Below are positions 1-8,728 of a DNA stretch of 64,000 bases, one piece after another. The notes beneath the pieces were generated by a model. The model had not been told where the DNA came from and searched no databases. It saw nothing but the letters and a program-made list of their open reading frames with translations. The stretch lies in NCBI RefSeq assembly GCF_000427865.1, contig NZ_ATYV01000016.1:1-64000 (forward strand), read 5' to 3'. The DNA is from Corynebacterium sputi DSM 45148 (lineage in GTDB: Bacteria > Actinomycetota > Actinomycetes > Mycobacteriales > Mycobacteriaceae). Every line of letters starts with the position of its first letter. Position 1 is the first letter of the stretch. Made by a program: the position numbers and the translations under genes.

Positions 1-155
1 CCGTCCTCCACCGCGGCGCGCTGCAACCATTTCTGCAGGGTCATCGGGTGAACGCCGAAATCTTTCGCAATCTGCTCGATCGTCACACCTGGTTCACGAC
101 TCCTCGCAACACGCACAACGTCGTCACGGAACTCTCGGGGATAGGGCTTCGGCAC
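1..155 (-). CDS. IS3-family transposase OrfA, 5' part (runs off the left edge)
   Basis: The minus strand encodes a protein starting PKPYPREFRDDVVRVAR, followed by a helix-turn-helix with TIEQIAKDFGVHPMTLQKW. This is the classic N-terminal HTH of OrfA of IS3-family elements, which binds the insertion sequence ends. A GTG at 153-155 is the best start. The C-terminus and any OrfB lie outside the window, so I cannot tell whether the element is intact. I could not identify its terminal inverted repeat in the adjacent 40 bases. The neighbourhood to the right is also degraded, fitting a site of repeated insertion and decay. Confidence 0.75.
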   Translation of the reverse strand, partial: MPKPYPREFRDDVVRVARSREPGVTIEQIAKDFGVHPMTLQKWLQRAAVED

Positions 156-198
156 AATGACATCCTTCCAGCCCACCCTCCCGGGCAAGCCAACTCAG

Positions 199-318
199 AT
201 GTCACCTACACGTGCAGCAGACCCGACGGAAATGACTGAGGCTGTCTACGTGGCACGTTTGCTCGCGCTGGAGGGGGACATCGATAGGGACGCGGCCGAG
301 CAACTCTTCGAGCAGTAA
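199..318 (+). CDS. Small ORF of unknown function, possibly a gene remnant
   Basis: A 39-codon frame reads MSPTRAADPTEMTEAVYVAR and ends LEGDIDRDAAEQLFEQ before TAA. The C-terminal part has an amphipathic, acidic composition that looks coding. No ribosome binding site stands out and I recognise no family. It could be the tail of a gene whose front was replaced by the neighbouring insertion sequence, or chance. The following stretch to about 604 contains no frame I would defend on either strand. Confidence 0.2.
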   Translation: MSPTRAADPTEMTEAVYVARLLALEGDIDRDAAEQLFEQ

Positions 319-604
319 CTAGCCAGATGACTGGCGCTCGCGCGGGCAAATTGTCCCGCCACAGGCCAGCACCGTAGAGCGCGCTGTGTCTTTGCTTATG
401 TCAAATAGTGACCGTGCTTTCCGTGGCGCACTCGCGAGGAAGTCCTCGCGGACGGCTCCGGGTTCTGCTCGTGCCCACGCCAGATTGCTCCCAGTGGGTT
501 CCAACCGTGCGAGGCATTCCACATGTTCGGCATTCCTGCTTACCCGCATCTAGCCAACGTAGACTAATAACCGCAGAAACAAGCCGATCAAGGCGCGACT
601 ACTT

Positions 605-905
605 TTACAGGCCCAATGCGTGCATAGCTCCACCCTGGTCTGGCCGCGCGTGTGAGGGTGCTTGTGTAAGGCGTTGCAGCGCTGTTAAGTGCCGGCCGTA
701 GGCGGCGTGGCCGCGCTTCGTGAGAGAGACCCAGATTCGGGGCGGCCGGGCCCACGGGATCTGCCCAGGGTCTGTGAGATGTAGCCGACGTCGGCGAGGC
801 GACGCAGATGTTTGCTGAGTGCCGAGTCGCTGATTCCGGCCACCTCTTTGAGGGTCTCTGCCTCGACCGCTGTCGTGGTTGCCAGGGTCGCGTCCTTGCC
901 GGATT
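605..905 (-). pseudogene. Frameshifted winged-helix (MarR/ArsR-like) regulator remnant
   Basis: Read on the minus strand, one frame gives ETLKEVAGISDSALSKHLRR followed by LADVGYISQTLGR, a typical winged HTH recognition segment. The wing and C-terminus continue in another frame as PPRIWVSLTKRGHAAYGRHL and TALQRLTQ before the stop. The two halves belong to one protein of the 'GRPRxWxSLTxxGRxAxxxHLxAL' type, so there is a frameshift near the GRP motif (around 735-750). Upstream of the HTH its frame is closed by a stop and no start is available, so the 5' end is lost too. The regulator is therefore dead unless the break is a sequencing error. Confidence 0.6.
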
Positions 906-958
906 CTGGTGGTCAACCCCAACACCAACCGGCAGGAAAGCAAGTTTCCACCGGTTAT

Positions 959-1234
959 CTACGCTCCGTGCTCAGTCAGGTACTGACTGATGGCCTCTCG
1001 AAGCACTTCGCTGCGTTCACGGCGGGATTGCAGCAGGTAACTCTCAAGGCGCTCAACATCCTGCTCGTTTAGTCGCAGCGAGATAGGGTGCGAGTTTCGC
1101 GAGTCCCCTTTTCGAGGACGGCCCTTTCTGTACTCAGAATTAACGTTCGCTGGTCCGATGGGGTCGTAGTCGCCGCGCTCGAACTCTGCGGCCATTGCAG
1201 CATAATCATCTGGAGTTCGGTTGGACTTGGTCAT
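959..1234 (-). CDS. Ribbon-helix-helix antitoxin-like protein
   Basis: This 91-residue protein has an N-terminal part with DDYAAMAAEFERGDYDP and a C-terminal half with HPISLRLNEQDVERLESYLL and SEVLREAISQYLTEHG. The second half fits a CopG/Arc ribbon-helix-helix domain: a beta strand (ISLRLNEQDV) followed by two helices. Such proteins bind DNA as dimers and commonly act as the antitoxin and autorepressor of type II modules. It starts 6 nt behind the stop of the upstream 107-residue gene, so the two are one operon. The toxin-first order is as in brnT-brnA-like modules. Family assignment is from motif recognition only. Confidence 0.65.
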   Translation of the reverse strand: MTKSNRTPDDYAAMAAEFERGDYDPIGPANVNSEYRKGRPRKGDSRNSHPISLRLNEQDVERLESYLLQSRRERSEVLREAISQYLTEHGA

Positions 1235-1240
1235 CGTTCT

Positions 1241-1564
1241 CTACTCCTCTCTAGGTCGTTGATCTCGTTGGCCAACGATGTCGTCTAGCAGTGAAATTGT
1301 CTCTCCGGTGAAGAGGTATGCCTCAACAGCGACCCGACGAGTGAGCAACATTGCATGGAAGACGTGTATTTCATCGCGAAATTGTTCGCCAGCCACTTCG
1401 ATCCATGGTCCGCCGTCCGGGCCGCCGATGTAAACGTATGTCTCGGCGTCGGGTTGAATTCGTGACTGGGTGCGATAGCGAATGTACGGATACTCTATTG
1501 TCTCCCGAATTTCATCGTCGTTGATGCTGTGGGCCCGGGCCGATGTGTAGATTATGATCCGCAC
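1241..1564 (-). CDS. Putative toxin partner of the RHH antitoxin (BrnT-like)
   Basis: A 107-residue protein beginning MRIIIYTSARAHSINDDEI. Its layout is a short N-terminal '(K/R)HxIxDDEI' helix, then YVYIGGPDGGPWIEVAG and a C-terminal IHVFHAMLLTRRV. This resembles small actinobacterial proteins of the 'xxIGxDxxGxxLEV...IIHAMxxR' type encoded just before RHH antitoxins, which are related to BrnT/RelE-fold toxins. The downstream RHH gene follows after 6 nt. The function as a ribonuclease toxin is inferred from context; no catalytic residue can be assigned with confidence. Confidence 0.5.
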   Translation of the reverse strand: MRIIIYTSARAHSINDDEIRETIEYPYIRYRTQSRIQPDAETYVYIGGPDGGPWIEVAGEQFRDEIHVFHAMLLTRRVAVEAYLFTGETISLLDDIVGQRDQRPREE

Positions 1565-1698
1565 GACGTAATTGTAATACGTTTAAAAGGGCACGTAAAG
1601 CCCCATATCCGGGGCCTTGGCCCGGTGCAGTACCCTGAGGAATGCTGTTCAGGCCACGAAACCCGGGCCACACGCCAAGGTCACCATGGAGGACCCCA

Positions 1699-2517
1699 AT
1701 GCCTGCTTTTCCCGCGTCCGACGGTATGCCCGTGCGCGTCGATCTCCTGACTGCCGCACCGAAGAAGTCCGAGCGTTTCTACCGCTCGCTTCTCGGATGG
1801 TCGTACCGCAGCAGCGGTGAAGACGGAGGGGAGAAGCGACGCGTCGCCATGATGCAGGGACTGCCGGTGTCGGCGTTCCTGGCGAATGACGAGGAGCAGA
1901 GTCGCTGGCGGGTGAACTTCTATGTGGAGGATCTGGAGGAGACCGTCGGGAAGGCTCGAAAGTTGGGCGCCGAGATCGTCCAGGAGCCGATCGCGCTGGT
2001 TGATGGCGGCACGATGGCCGTTGTTCAGGATCCCACTGGAGCCCTCGTTGGCCTGCTGGATCTGCCGACCCATGAGGCAATGTTCGCCGCTGGTGAGCCC
2101 GGAGCGCCTGTGTGGTTCGAACTCGTCGTTGGTGACAACTTCGACGAAGCCGTGAAGTTCTACCACGAGCTGTTCGGCTGGACTATTGATGTGCGACTGC
2201 AGACGGAAACCGAGGCTTACGCCATCGCCGTCGCTGAAGATGCAGCGTTCGCGGGAATCGCACTGGCTCCTGGAAACGGAGCAGGGTGGATCTCGTACCT
2301 GGGTGTCGAGAACATTGGCACCGCCGTCAATACGGTCGTTGACCTCGGCGGAGAGGTCGTGGTTCCGGTGCAGGACACGGAGTTCGGACCGGTTGCGACC
2401 ATCGTCGATCCGGCTGGTGCAACAACCATCCTGTGTGAGGTCCCGTTGCCGCCGGAGGAAGAGATCCGCGAGTCGGATCCGCTCGAAGGCATCGACCTCT
2501 CCCAGTTCGGAATGTAG
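1699..2517 (+). CDS. VOC-family protein with two glyoxalase-like domains
   Basis: 272 residues. The ATG at 1699 is preceded by GGAGGA at a good distance, so it is preferred over upstream in-frame starts. Two tandem vicinal-oxygen-chelate modules are visible: residues about 9-120 (VDLLTAAPKKSERFYRSLLG) and about 130-245 (FELVVGDNFDEAVKFYHELF, then FGWTI). This is the layout of the mycobacterial CFP30B-type proteins, paired beta-alpha-beta-beta-beta domains that bind a metal or a small ligand. The substrate is unknown. The gene is followed after 27 nt by a lipoprotein gene on the same strand with its own Shine-Dalgarno. Confidence 0.8.
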   Translation: MPAFPASDGMPVRVDLLTAAPKKSERFYRSLLGWSYRSSGEDGGEKRRVAMMQGLPVSAFLANDEEQSRWRVNFYVEDLEETVGKARKLGAEIVQEPIALVDGGTMAVVQDPTGALVGLLDLPTHEAMFAAGEPGAPVWFELVVGDNFDEAVKFYHELFGWTIDVRLQTETEAYAIAVAEDAAFAGIALAPGNGAGWISYLGVENIGTAVNTVVDLGGEVVVPVQDTEFGPVATIVDPAGATTILCEVPLPPEEEIRESDPLEGIDLSQFGM

Positions 2518-2544
2518 AAAAACACAATATTAGGAGACGGTCCG

Positions 2545-3615
2545 GTGGGTCGACGGTGGGTTGGGGTGGCTGGGGGCGTCGTGACGCTTGGTCTTTTGGC
2601 GGGCTGCTCGGGGCAACCTGAACAGAACGAGGAAGAAGCGTACGAGCCGGCGAAGTCGCTGACGATGGCGTTCGGTGGGGACGTGATGTTCGAGCAGCAT
2701 CTCGCGCTGCTGGCCAGCAACGACAACTCACTGATCGAGCTGAAGGACACCCTCGGCGCCGCCGATCTGTCGGTGGTGAACCTGGAGACCTCCCTCACCG
2801 AGGGCGGCACCGCGTACCCGGGCAAGCCGTTCACCTTCCGAGCACCAGCAACCGCACTCGACGCTCTGCAGAACGCGGGCGTGGACGCCGTCTCGATGGC
2901 CAATAACCACGCCTTCGACTACGGCGAGTCCGGCGCTGAAGACACCTTCGACGCGAAGGATGACTCACCGATCCCGATCATCGGCATCGGCCGCGACGCT
3001 GAGGAAGCCTTCGAACCGGCAATCCTCGAGGCCAACGGCGCGAAGGTCGCCGTGATCGCCGCGTCGGAGGTCTACGAGGAGACGCTGGAGTACAACTCGG
3101 CGGGCGAGAACAAGATGGGTATCGCCTCGGCCGCACCGCGCGACCGACTGCTAACTGCCGTTCGGGAAGCGGACGCTGAGTACGACGCAGTTGTGGTCAT
3201 GATGCACTGGGGCATCGAGGCGCTGCACTGCCCAGGTGAGCAGGCGATTGAGACCTCCGAGAAGTTGGAGGAGGCAGGTGCGGACGTGATCGTCGGCGGG
3301 CACCAGCACCGCGTCAACGGACACGGATGGCTTGACGGCGCCTACGTTCACTACGGAACCGGCAACTTCATCTACTACTTGAACCGCGATACTGCAGGTC
3401 ACACTGGTGTTCTCGCCGTGAAGCTGGAGATCCCCGCCTCGGATGAAGAGCAGGACGGCCCGCTGGTGACCGAGGCAGACTGGGAGCCGATGCTCATCGG
3501 AGGAGATGGAATCCCTCGCCCGGTCGATGATGCGACGGCAGCGAACCTGACGTCATTGGCGGACGGATACCGCGAATGCACCCCGGCGACCGAGACGCCA
3601 GGCGGCAGCAACTAG
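2545..3615 (+). CDS. CapA-family lipoprotein (PGA_cap metallophosphoesterase fold)
   Basis: 356 residues, GTG start with AGGAG 8-9 nt upstream. The N-terminus is a lipoprotein signal (GLLAGC, Cys21). Calcineurin-like metallophosphoesterase motifs follow in the order of the CapA/YwtB family: FGGDVM (Asp46), NLETSL (about 79-84), NNHAFDYG (from Asn120), MHWG (His221) and GGHQHR (251-256). Family members are linked to poly-gamma-glutamate capsule or related polymers, but no pgs/cap genes are nearby, so the substrate is unknown. The stop codon overlaps the stop of the convergent serine-hydrolase gene. Confidence 0.85.
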   Translation: MGRRWVGVAGGVVTLGLLAGCSGQPEQNEEEAYEPAKSLTMAFGGDVMFEQHLALLASNDNSLIELKDTLGAADLSVVNLETSLTEGGTAYPGKPFTFRAPATALDALQNAGVDAVSMANNHAFDYGESGAEDTFDAKDDSPIPIIGIGRDAEEAFEPAILEANGAKVAVIAASEVYEETLEYNSAGENKMGIASAAPRDRLLTAVREADAEYDAVVVMMHWGIEALHCPGEQAIETSEKLEEAGADVIVGGHQHRVNGHGWLDGAYVHYGTGNFIYYLNRDTAGHTGVLAVKLEIPASDEEQDGPLVTEADWEPMLIGGDGIPRPVDDATAANLTSLADGYRECTPATETPGGSN

Positions 3616-4490
3616 CAGCGGTACAGCGCCGGAAGCCCCGGCAGCGGAACCGACTCCACGAGAATCTGCGTGCCGGTGCCATCGTCGGTCTCCTGTGAGC
3701 AATCCAGGGACATAGACCCGGAGTGAGACTTGGTGGACTTAATCGCCTGCGCCACGTCCGCGTTGTGGGCAGACAGGGAACCGTAGGTGTGCACAGAGAT
3801 GATGAAGTCGTCGCTGAATGAGGTGGAGGAGTGGCCGCTGGAGCGGTCGTCCGTCCAGCCCCACTTGGTGCCCTTGACACCCGAAATGTTGGCGGTACCG
3901 AAGTCCTGCGGATAGCCGTCAGCGGCGACCGAGGTTGTGGTGCGCAAAGCCTTCAGCAGCGGGTCGTTCGGGTCTTCCTCGAGCTTGGTGTGGATGAATT
4001 TCACCAGATCCGCAGTAGACGTCGGCGCTGATCCCCAGCGGCTGCTGGCGTAGGTGTCCTCTAGGTTGTAGCGGGTGGCGGTCTCGCTGATCGTCTTCTT
4101 CCCGTACTTGCGGAAGAGGGTCTGCGCCGTGATGTCGTGGGAATTCTTCAGCATCTTGATGGAGTCCTTCTTCTCTGACTCCGTGCCGTTTCGCAGCACC
4201 CAGTCCGCGATGTAGAGCTTGTTCTGCGACAGGCCCGGGCGGGGTTCGTCCTGGTTTTCTGTCCCGACGGTGATACCTGTGCCCAGGTGGATGATGCTGA
4301 TCTGGGTGCGCTCGTTAATGCCATCGAGAGTGACCGGCGGGAGGTTGGAGTAATCCACGCTTGCCGTCGTCGTGGAAGCGCTTGTTGCGTTGTCCGCGGA
4401 GGCAGGTGCGCAGGCAACAGCGCCCACACCGAGCGCGGAGACTACGGCGAGGACTGCGGAGGTGCGAAGGTGCGCGCGGCGGGGACGCAT
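3612..4490 (-). CDS. Serine hydrolase lipoprotein (beta-lactamase/PBP-like fold)
   Basis: 292 residues with a lipoprotein signal (GAVACAPA, Cys27). The three motifs of penicillin-recognising serine enzymes appear in order and spacing: SxxK as SQNK (Ser88-Lys91), an SxN-like SHD (117-119) and a KTG-like KGT (206-208) followed by KWGW. The protein probably sits on the outer face of the membrane and acts on peptidoglycan-like or ester substrates, but it may be non-catalytic because the second motif is unusual. The gene is convergent with capA, with overlapping stops at 3612-3615. Confidence 0.65.
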   Translation of the reverse strand: MRPRRAHLRTSAVLAVVSALGVGAVACAPASADNATSASTTTASVDYSNLPPVTLDGINERTQISIIHLGTGITVGTENQDEPRPGLSQNKLYIADWVLRNGTESEKKDSIKMLKNSHDITAQTLFRKYGKKTISETATRYNLEDTYASSRWGSAPTSTADLVKFIHTKLEEDPNDPLLKALRTTTSVAADGYPQDFGTANISGVKGTKWGWTDDRSSGHSSTSFSDDFIISVHTYGSLSAHNADVAQAIKSTKSHSGSMSLDCSQETDDGTGTQILVESVPLPGLPALYRC

Positions 4491-4620
4491 TGGTGTGACG
4501 AACTCCGGAAATCAGGTCTGATTCGTGCCGACGGTGATAACACGGTATGTAGGCAGAACTATCCAACGTGGATGAACTTGACCAGTCTACGCACGAAAAA
4601 TGCCGAAAGTGAAGATGTGG

Positions 4621-5739
4621 TCATCCCTTCTGCTGCAGGGATTCTCCGATGGTTTCGGCGAAAAACGCTGTAGACCCGGTGAAGCTGTGCTTGGTCCGGT
4701 CTAGGGCGTCGGTAAGTAGCTGTGCCCCGGCCAGGTCAGCGGGTGCCCCCAGGTGCTCAGCGCACATGATCGCTGCCCGTAAGAAGGCAGTCGGGTCGGC
4801 AGTGCCAGTGCCGGCGATGTCCGGTGCCGAACCGTGAACGGGTTCGAAAAGCGCACCACGCTTCCCGACGTTCGCAGCCGCTACAACCCCCAACCCACCA
4901 CCGAGCCCCGCGGTGATATCCGAAAGAATATCTCCGAACACGTTCTCAGCAGCGATGATCCCGTACCGCTCCGGTCCGGTGACCAGGTTCATTGCGACAA
5001 CATCGATGTTCGCCAGTTCGAATGTCACCTGGGGATGTTCCGCAGATACTTGCTCGATCGCTCGGACCACGATGTCCCCGGAGGCCTGCAGCACGTTAGG
5101 TTTGTCGGCCACCGTCACCGAATCCAGGCCCTCCCGGATAGCGATTTCTGCAGCTGAACGGAGCAGTCGGCGCCAGCCGTGGAGGGTGGAGACGCGGAGA
5201 GAAACGGCGACGTCGTTAAGCGATCCTTCTTTTAACGTCTCCCGGACAGTCGGGTCCTCTGCGATATGGTCGTATACCCCGCCAAGGTCAGATCCGCGCA
5301 CGTCATGGGAGTAGAGGCCCTCGGTGTTCTCTCGAACGACGGTGATGCGATGGCCGCCAGGCAGAGTGACTGGGCGGATATTCGCGAATAGGTCCAGGCT
5401 CTTTCTCAGCTGCAGGATAGGGGAGCGGTACACCAGCCCGGTGCCGCGCAGATCCTCTGCCAGTTCTGCTTCTGCAGTCGCGGCCGGCTTGGATGTAATC
5501 GCCACCATGAGCGTCGCATCGGCTGCAGTGACGGCGTCCCATGTCTCCGCGGGCACCGGGTCCCCATCAGCGCACCAGTGTGACCAGCCGATTCCGTGAG
5601 CGGTGATCCGCCAGTGCGGAAAGGCCGCCGTCAGCACCGGGAGGCAAGCGTTGGTGATCTCCGGGCCGATACCGTCACCAGGAAGCAGCGCGATGTGACG
5701 ATCGGGGTGGGTGGAGGACGGGGAATCGGAGGGGGACAT
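4621..5739 (-). CDS. Isocitrate/isopropylmalate dehydrogenase family protein
   Basis: 372 residues if the ATG at 5739 is used. The longer frame would overlap the divergent gene, and a -10 element (TACGAT) lies exactly 7 nt before this ATG. Family signatures: LLPGDGIGPEI at the N-terminus, LQLRKSLDLFANIRP (substrate-binding arginines), VRENTEGLYS, and near the C-terminus LFEPVHGSAPDIAG (NAD and metal site). These beta-decarboxylating dehydrogenases use NAD(P) and Mg/Mn on 2R,3S-hydroxy acids. Which substrate (isocitrate, isopropylmalate, tartrate/malate) cannot be read off. No leucine or TCA genes adjoin, so I leave the symbol empty. Confidence 0.85.
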   Translation of the reverse strand: MSPSDSPSSTHPDRHIALLPGDGIGPEITNACLPVLTAAFPHWRITAHGIGWSHWCADGDPVPAETWDAVTAADATLMVAITSKPAATAEAELAEDLRGTGLVYRSPILQLRKSLDLFANIRPVTLPGGHRITVVRENTEGLYSHDVRGSDLGGVYDHIAEDPTVRETLKEGSLNDVAVSLRVSTLHGWRRLLRSAAEIAIREGLDSVTVADKPNVLQASGDIVVRAIEQVSAEHPQVTFELANIDVVAMNLVTGPERYGIIAAENVFGDILSDITAGLGGGLGVVAAANVGKRGALFEPVHGSAPDIAGTGTADPTAFLRAAIMCAEHLGAPADLAGAQLLTDALDRTKHSFTGSTAFFAETIGESLQQKG

Positions 5740-5746
5740 GGTGTTG

Positions 5747-5752
5747 ATCGTA
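5747..5752 (-). promoter_or_regulatory. -10 element giving a leaderless start for the dehydrogenase gene
   Basis: On the minus strand TACGAT is followed by 7 nt and then the ATG at 5739. No Shine-Dalgarno precedes the ATG. This spacing would start transcription at or next to the start codon. Confidence 0.5.
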
Positions 5753-5795
5753 GGATCGGGCGAAACGAGTCCGCAGAGAAATCCGGGAGGTCGCA

Positions 5796-6830
5796 ATGTC
5801 AGATCAGTTGTCACAGTGGGGCATCACCACACCGATCGTGCTCGCACCGATGGCTGGAGGGCCGACGACAACTGATCTCTGCCTCGCGGTCGCAAAGGCT
5901 GGGGGACTGCCGTTCATCGCCTCCGGTTACCTGAGTGTGGATGCGCTGAGGCAGAAGGTGGAAGAGGTGTCCTCGCTTATCGACGGCCATCCCTACGGCA
6001 TCAACCTCTTCGTTCCGGACGTCACCGAATCGGCCGTAGATGAGGAGCAGTACCGGGCGTACCGCGACCGGATGCTCGGTTCAGTGGACATCGATCCGGA
6101 GAAGCTACCGGAAGAGCCCGTCTGGACCGATGACTTCTACAACGAGAAGATCGAGGTCGCGCTCGAGTCGGGCGCATCCTTCGTCTCGTTTGTATTCGGG
6201 TACCCCTCGACGGAGGACATCCAGAGGATTCAGGCGGCAGGTAAGTCGGTCGTTCTTTATGCGACGAGTCGTCCGGGTGTGGATGCGGTGGGGGCGTCGG
6301 GAGCTGATGTGATTGGCATCCAAGGCGTGAGCGCCGGCGGACACCGGGCGACGGTGAGCGGGTTCGACGATGAGTCCGAGGACGAGGCTGTGGACTTGGT
6401 GACTTATGCGGCATCGGTCACCGACAAGCCCATCGTTGCAGGTGGTGGTGTCTCCTGCTCCACAGATGTGGCCGCATTATTGGGAGCCGGTGCGACGGCG
6501 GTGCAGGTGGGCACGCTGTTTCTCCTCGCCGAAGAGGCTGGGACGAAGCCAACCCACTGCCGGGCAATTGAGGAGCTCCGCGACCGCGACACCACCTTGA
6601 CCACCGCTTTTACAGGGAAGCCCGCCAGGGCCATTGAGAACCAGTTCATCCGTGAGAACAACGATGACGCGCCCCTGCAGTACCCGGCTCTGCATTACTT
6701 GACCGCAGGGATGCGTTCCGAGGCCGCCGTCGCTGACGACGCCGAGCACCTCCACCTCTGGGCCGGCACCGGATTCGTTGATGCGCGCCGGGCATCAGCC
6801 GCTGAGATTCTCGACGGACTTCTCCCGTGA
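5796..6830 (+). CDS. Nitronate monooxygenase (2-nitropropane dioxygenase family)
   Basis: 344 residues, ATG preceded by GGGAGG. It is an FMN-dependent TIM-barrel enzyme that oxidises alkyl nitronates such as propionate 3-nitronate. Visible motifs: VLAPMAGGPTTTDL at the N-terminus, IGIQGVSAGGHRATV (flavin/catalytic loop with the family's His), and the phosphate-binding PIVAGGGVSCSTDVAALL followed by GAGATAVQVGT. The next gene, an MFS carrier, overlaps its stop by 4 nt, indicating translational coupling. The divergent dehydrogenase gene starts 56 nt upstream. Confidence 0.88.
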   Translation: MSDQLSQWGITTPIVLAPMAGGPTTTDLCLAVAKAGGLPFIASGYLSVDALRQKVEEVSSLIDGHPYGINLFVPDVTESAVDEEQYRAYRDRMLGSVDIDPEKLPEEPVWTDDFYNEKIEVALESGASFVSFVFGYPSTEDIQRIQAAGKSVVLYATSRPGVDAVGASGADVIGIQGVSAGGHRATVSGFDDESEDEAVDLVTYAASVTDKPIVAGGGVSCSTDVAALLGAGATAVQVGTLFLLAEEAGTKPTHCRAIEELRDRDTTLTTAFTGKPARAIENQFIRENNDDAPLQYPALHYLTAGMRSEAAVADDAEHLHLWAGTGFVDARRASAAEILDGLLP

Positions 6831-8020
6831 CTTCCTCCACGGGCCGGACCGAATCGAAGGTCTTTTTCTCGGTTGCGATGTTGCTGCTCACCGCTGGGTG
6901 GGCGGCGAACCACTTCGCGTCGCTGATCGTTGTCTTTCGGCAGGACATGGGACTCTCACCGCTGCTGGTGAATATCGCCTTCGGCGTCTATGCGATTGGG
7001 TTGCTTCCCAGCCTTCTCGGTGGAGGAGTCCTCGCGGACCGTTTCGGGTCCCGCCCGGTGGTTCTCATCGGTGCGGTGGCGGCAGCGCTTGGCAATGTGA
7101 GCTTGATGGCGTGGAATGACGGCGTCGGGCTAATGATTGGTCGTCTGCTTGTGGGCGTGGGTGTGGGACTCGCGGTCAGTGCAGGTACAGCGTGGGCAGG
7201 ACGTTTGCGAGGCGTCGCAGGCACGACGATGGCCGGGATCTGCTTGACCGGTGGATTCGCGCTTGGTCCGATCGCCTCTGGAATTGTTGCGGCAGGATTT
7301 GGAGGTAACTCGGAACTCGGGGTGACGGTCGCTTTCGCCCTCAGCGTGGTGTTGTCGTTGCTGGCTGTGGGCTACTCGCTGGTCGTGGGGGACGTTCCGT
7401 TGGAAACTCACGAGGCTGCGGTGCCAGGCAGCACGGCGCAGGTTGCAGTGCCCACTGGCTTCGCGAGGAGCATGGCGCTGTCGGTCCCGATGGCGCTGTG
7501 GGTGTTCGCCTGCATGACGACCGCATTCGTTGTGATGGCAGGGCGGGTGGCCCCGCAGGTCCCTATCGCAGCTGTCCTGGTCCCGGGAATCGCTGCCATC
7601 TTCGGATTCTCTTCGGCACTGACCGTCCAGGCTCTGGGCCGTCGGCGCGGCTGGGGGCCCTGGTCGGGTGTCGTCGGCGCGGTGTGCGCCGCCGCGGGCT
7701 TCCTGTTGGCAGGTCTAGCCGGCGCCACCCCGCCCATCTGGTTGTTCCTCATCGTGTGCGTGTTGATGGGATCTGCCTACGGCCTCTGCCTGAGGCAGGG
7801 GCTTACCGATGTTGAGACCTCAGCACCGCCGGCTCGTAGGGGCGCCGCGATTGGAGTGTTTTACGTTGCCGCGTACCTGGGGTTCGGACTGCCGGCGCTG
7901 ACCGAGGTCGCCGCCCAGGCGTACGGTCCGGTGCCGCTGATGATTGTGCTGGCATCGCTCGCCATTGTCAGCGCTGGAATCCGATCGATGCAGATCCGGT
8001 CAGGTTACCTAGTGCGGTGA
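6827..8020 (+). CDS. MFS transporter
   Basis: 397 residues with about 12 hydrophobic segments. A GTG start overlaps the stop of the nitronate monooxygenase gene (GTGA). A typical MFS loop motif between the second and third segments reads GVLADRFGSRP, followed by LMIGRLLVGVGVG. It probably exports or imports a small organic molecule, possibly related to the upstream enzyme's substrate. Neither substrate nor direction can be told from the sequence. Confidence 0.85.
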   Translation: MTSSTGRTESKVFFSVAMLLLTAGWAANHFASLIVVFRQDMGLSPLLVNIAFGVYAIGLLPSLLGGGVLADRFGSRPVVLIGAVAAALGNVSLMAWNDGVGLMIGRLLVGVGVGLAVSAGTAWAGRLRGVAGTTMAGICLTGGFALGPIASGIVAAGFGGNSELGVTVAFALSVVLSLLAVGYSLVVGDVPLETHEAAVPGSTAQVAVPTGFARSMALSVPMALWVFACMTTAFVVMAGRVAPQVPIAAVLVPGIAAIFGFSSALTVQALGRRRGWGPWSGVVGAVCAAAGFLLAGLAGATPPIWLFLIVCVLMGSAYGLCLRQGLTDVETSAPPARRGAAIGVFYVAAYLGFGLPALTEVAAQAYGPVPLMIVLASLAIVSAGIRSMQIRSGYLVR

Positions 8021-8091
8021 CCCGGATCGGTGAAAAAACGGCGCTAATTGGCCGAAAAAGTCACCGAGTGGGGTCACCGGTCAGCGGCTAC

Positions 8092-8634
8092 TTAAGCGGC
8101 GAAGGTAACCGGAACCTCGACGACATCCTCGAAGCCCTCGGTGTGATCACCGAAGACCTTCAGCACGCACTGCTGAGTACGGCAGTCGGTGTCCTCACCC
8201 TCGGCGGTAGGAACTGCGGTTAGGTCCAGCGTGACCTGGCCGTTGTCGGGAATCTGGACGGTGCCATTCTCGGCGAGCCATGCCTGGGTCTCGCCAGAGC
8301 GATCACCGGTGCAGATCGGTGCCTGGGAACCTTCCGGTCGTTCGGTGCTGCAGATGCCCACGTAGTAGCCGTAGCTAGGAACCAGTCCGGCCAGGTCGAC
8401 GGTGATGAGATCGCCCTCGGAGAGGTTCTCAGTCGGCGCGGCACTGAGTTCGACTTCTCCTGCGGGGGCCTCGGCAGCGGTGTCCTCCGTCGACGTTTCA
8501 GTGGTTTCGGTGGTGGTCTCGATGACCTCCTCGACGACCTCGTTGTTGCTGTCAGATCCACACGCCACTAAGGCGGTGGCTGCGATGATCGCGGGGACGG
8601 CGAAGACACTGCGGCGGAAGCGAGCGGTAGCCAT
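8092..8634 (-). CDS. Neocarzinostatin-fold lipoprotein, probably iron regulated
   Basis: 180 residues. A lipobox (LVACGS, Cys25) is followed by a Glu/Thr-rich linker (31-60) and a domain matching the neocarzinostatin/macromomycin immunoglobulin-like family. LSEGDLITVDLAGL begins the domain. Four cysteines (95, 108, 151, 156) fit the two disulfides of that family, including the short CRTQQC loop. In streptomycetes the fold binds enediyne chromophores; here no enediyne genes exist. The gene is divergent from hmuT, and the 94-bp intergenic region contains a DtxR-like box, so both are likely iron controlled. A role in binding heme or another ligand at the cell surface is inference from context. 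Confidence 0.7.
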   Translation of the reverse strand: MATARFRRSVFAVPAIIAATALVACGSDSNNEVVEEVIETTTETTETSTEDTAAEAPAGEVELSAAPTENLSEGDLITVDLAGLVPSYGYYVGICSTERPEGSQAPICTGDRSGETQAWLAENGTVQIPDNGQVTLDLTAVPTAEGEDTDCRTQQCVLKVFGDHTEGFEDVVEVPVTFAA

Positions 8635-8661
8635 AAGTTAGGACTCCTAATCCATGCGGTT

Positions 8662-8680
8662 TAAGGTTAGGCTAATGCTA
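8662..8680. promoter_or_regulatory. DtxR-like iron box between the lipoprotein gene and hmuT
   Basis: The sequence TAAGGTTAGGCTAATGCTA matches the DtxR consensus TWAGGTTAGSCTAACCTWA at 16 of 19 positions. The left half-site is perfect. It lies 28 bp before the divergent lipoprotein start and 49 bp before hmuT, so DtxR-Fe(II) could repress both directions. Confidence 0.75.
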
Positions 8681-8728
8681 CACTTTGGGAGTTGTTAGGT
8701 GTAGATATTTTTAGTCGGAGGTTCCCGG

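Noticed and set aside
319-549. 76-codon minus-strand frame
   Set aside because: No start context, no recognisable domain, and composition typical of an antisense frame.
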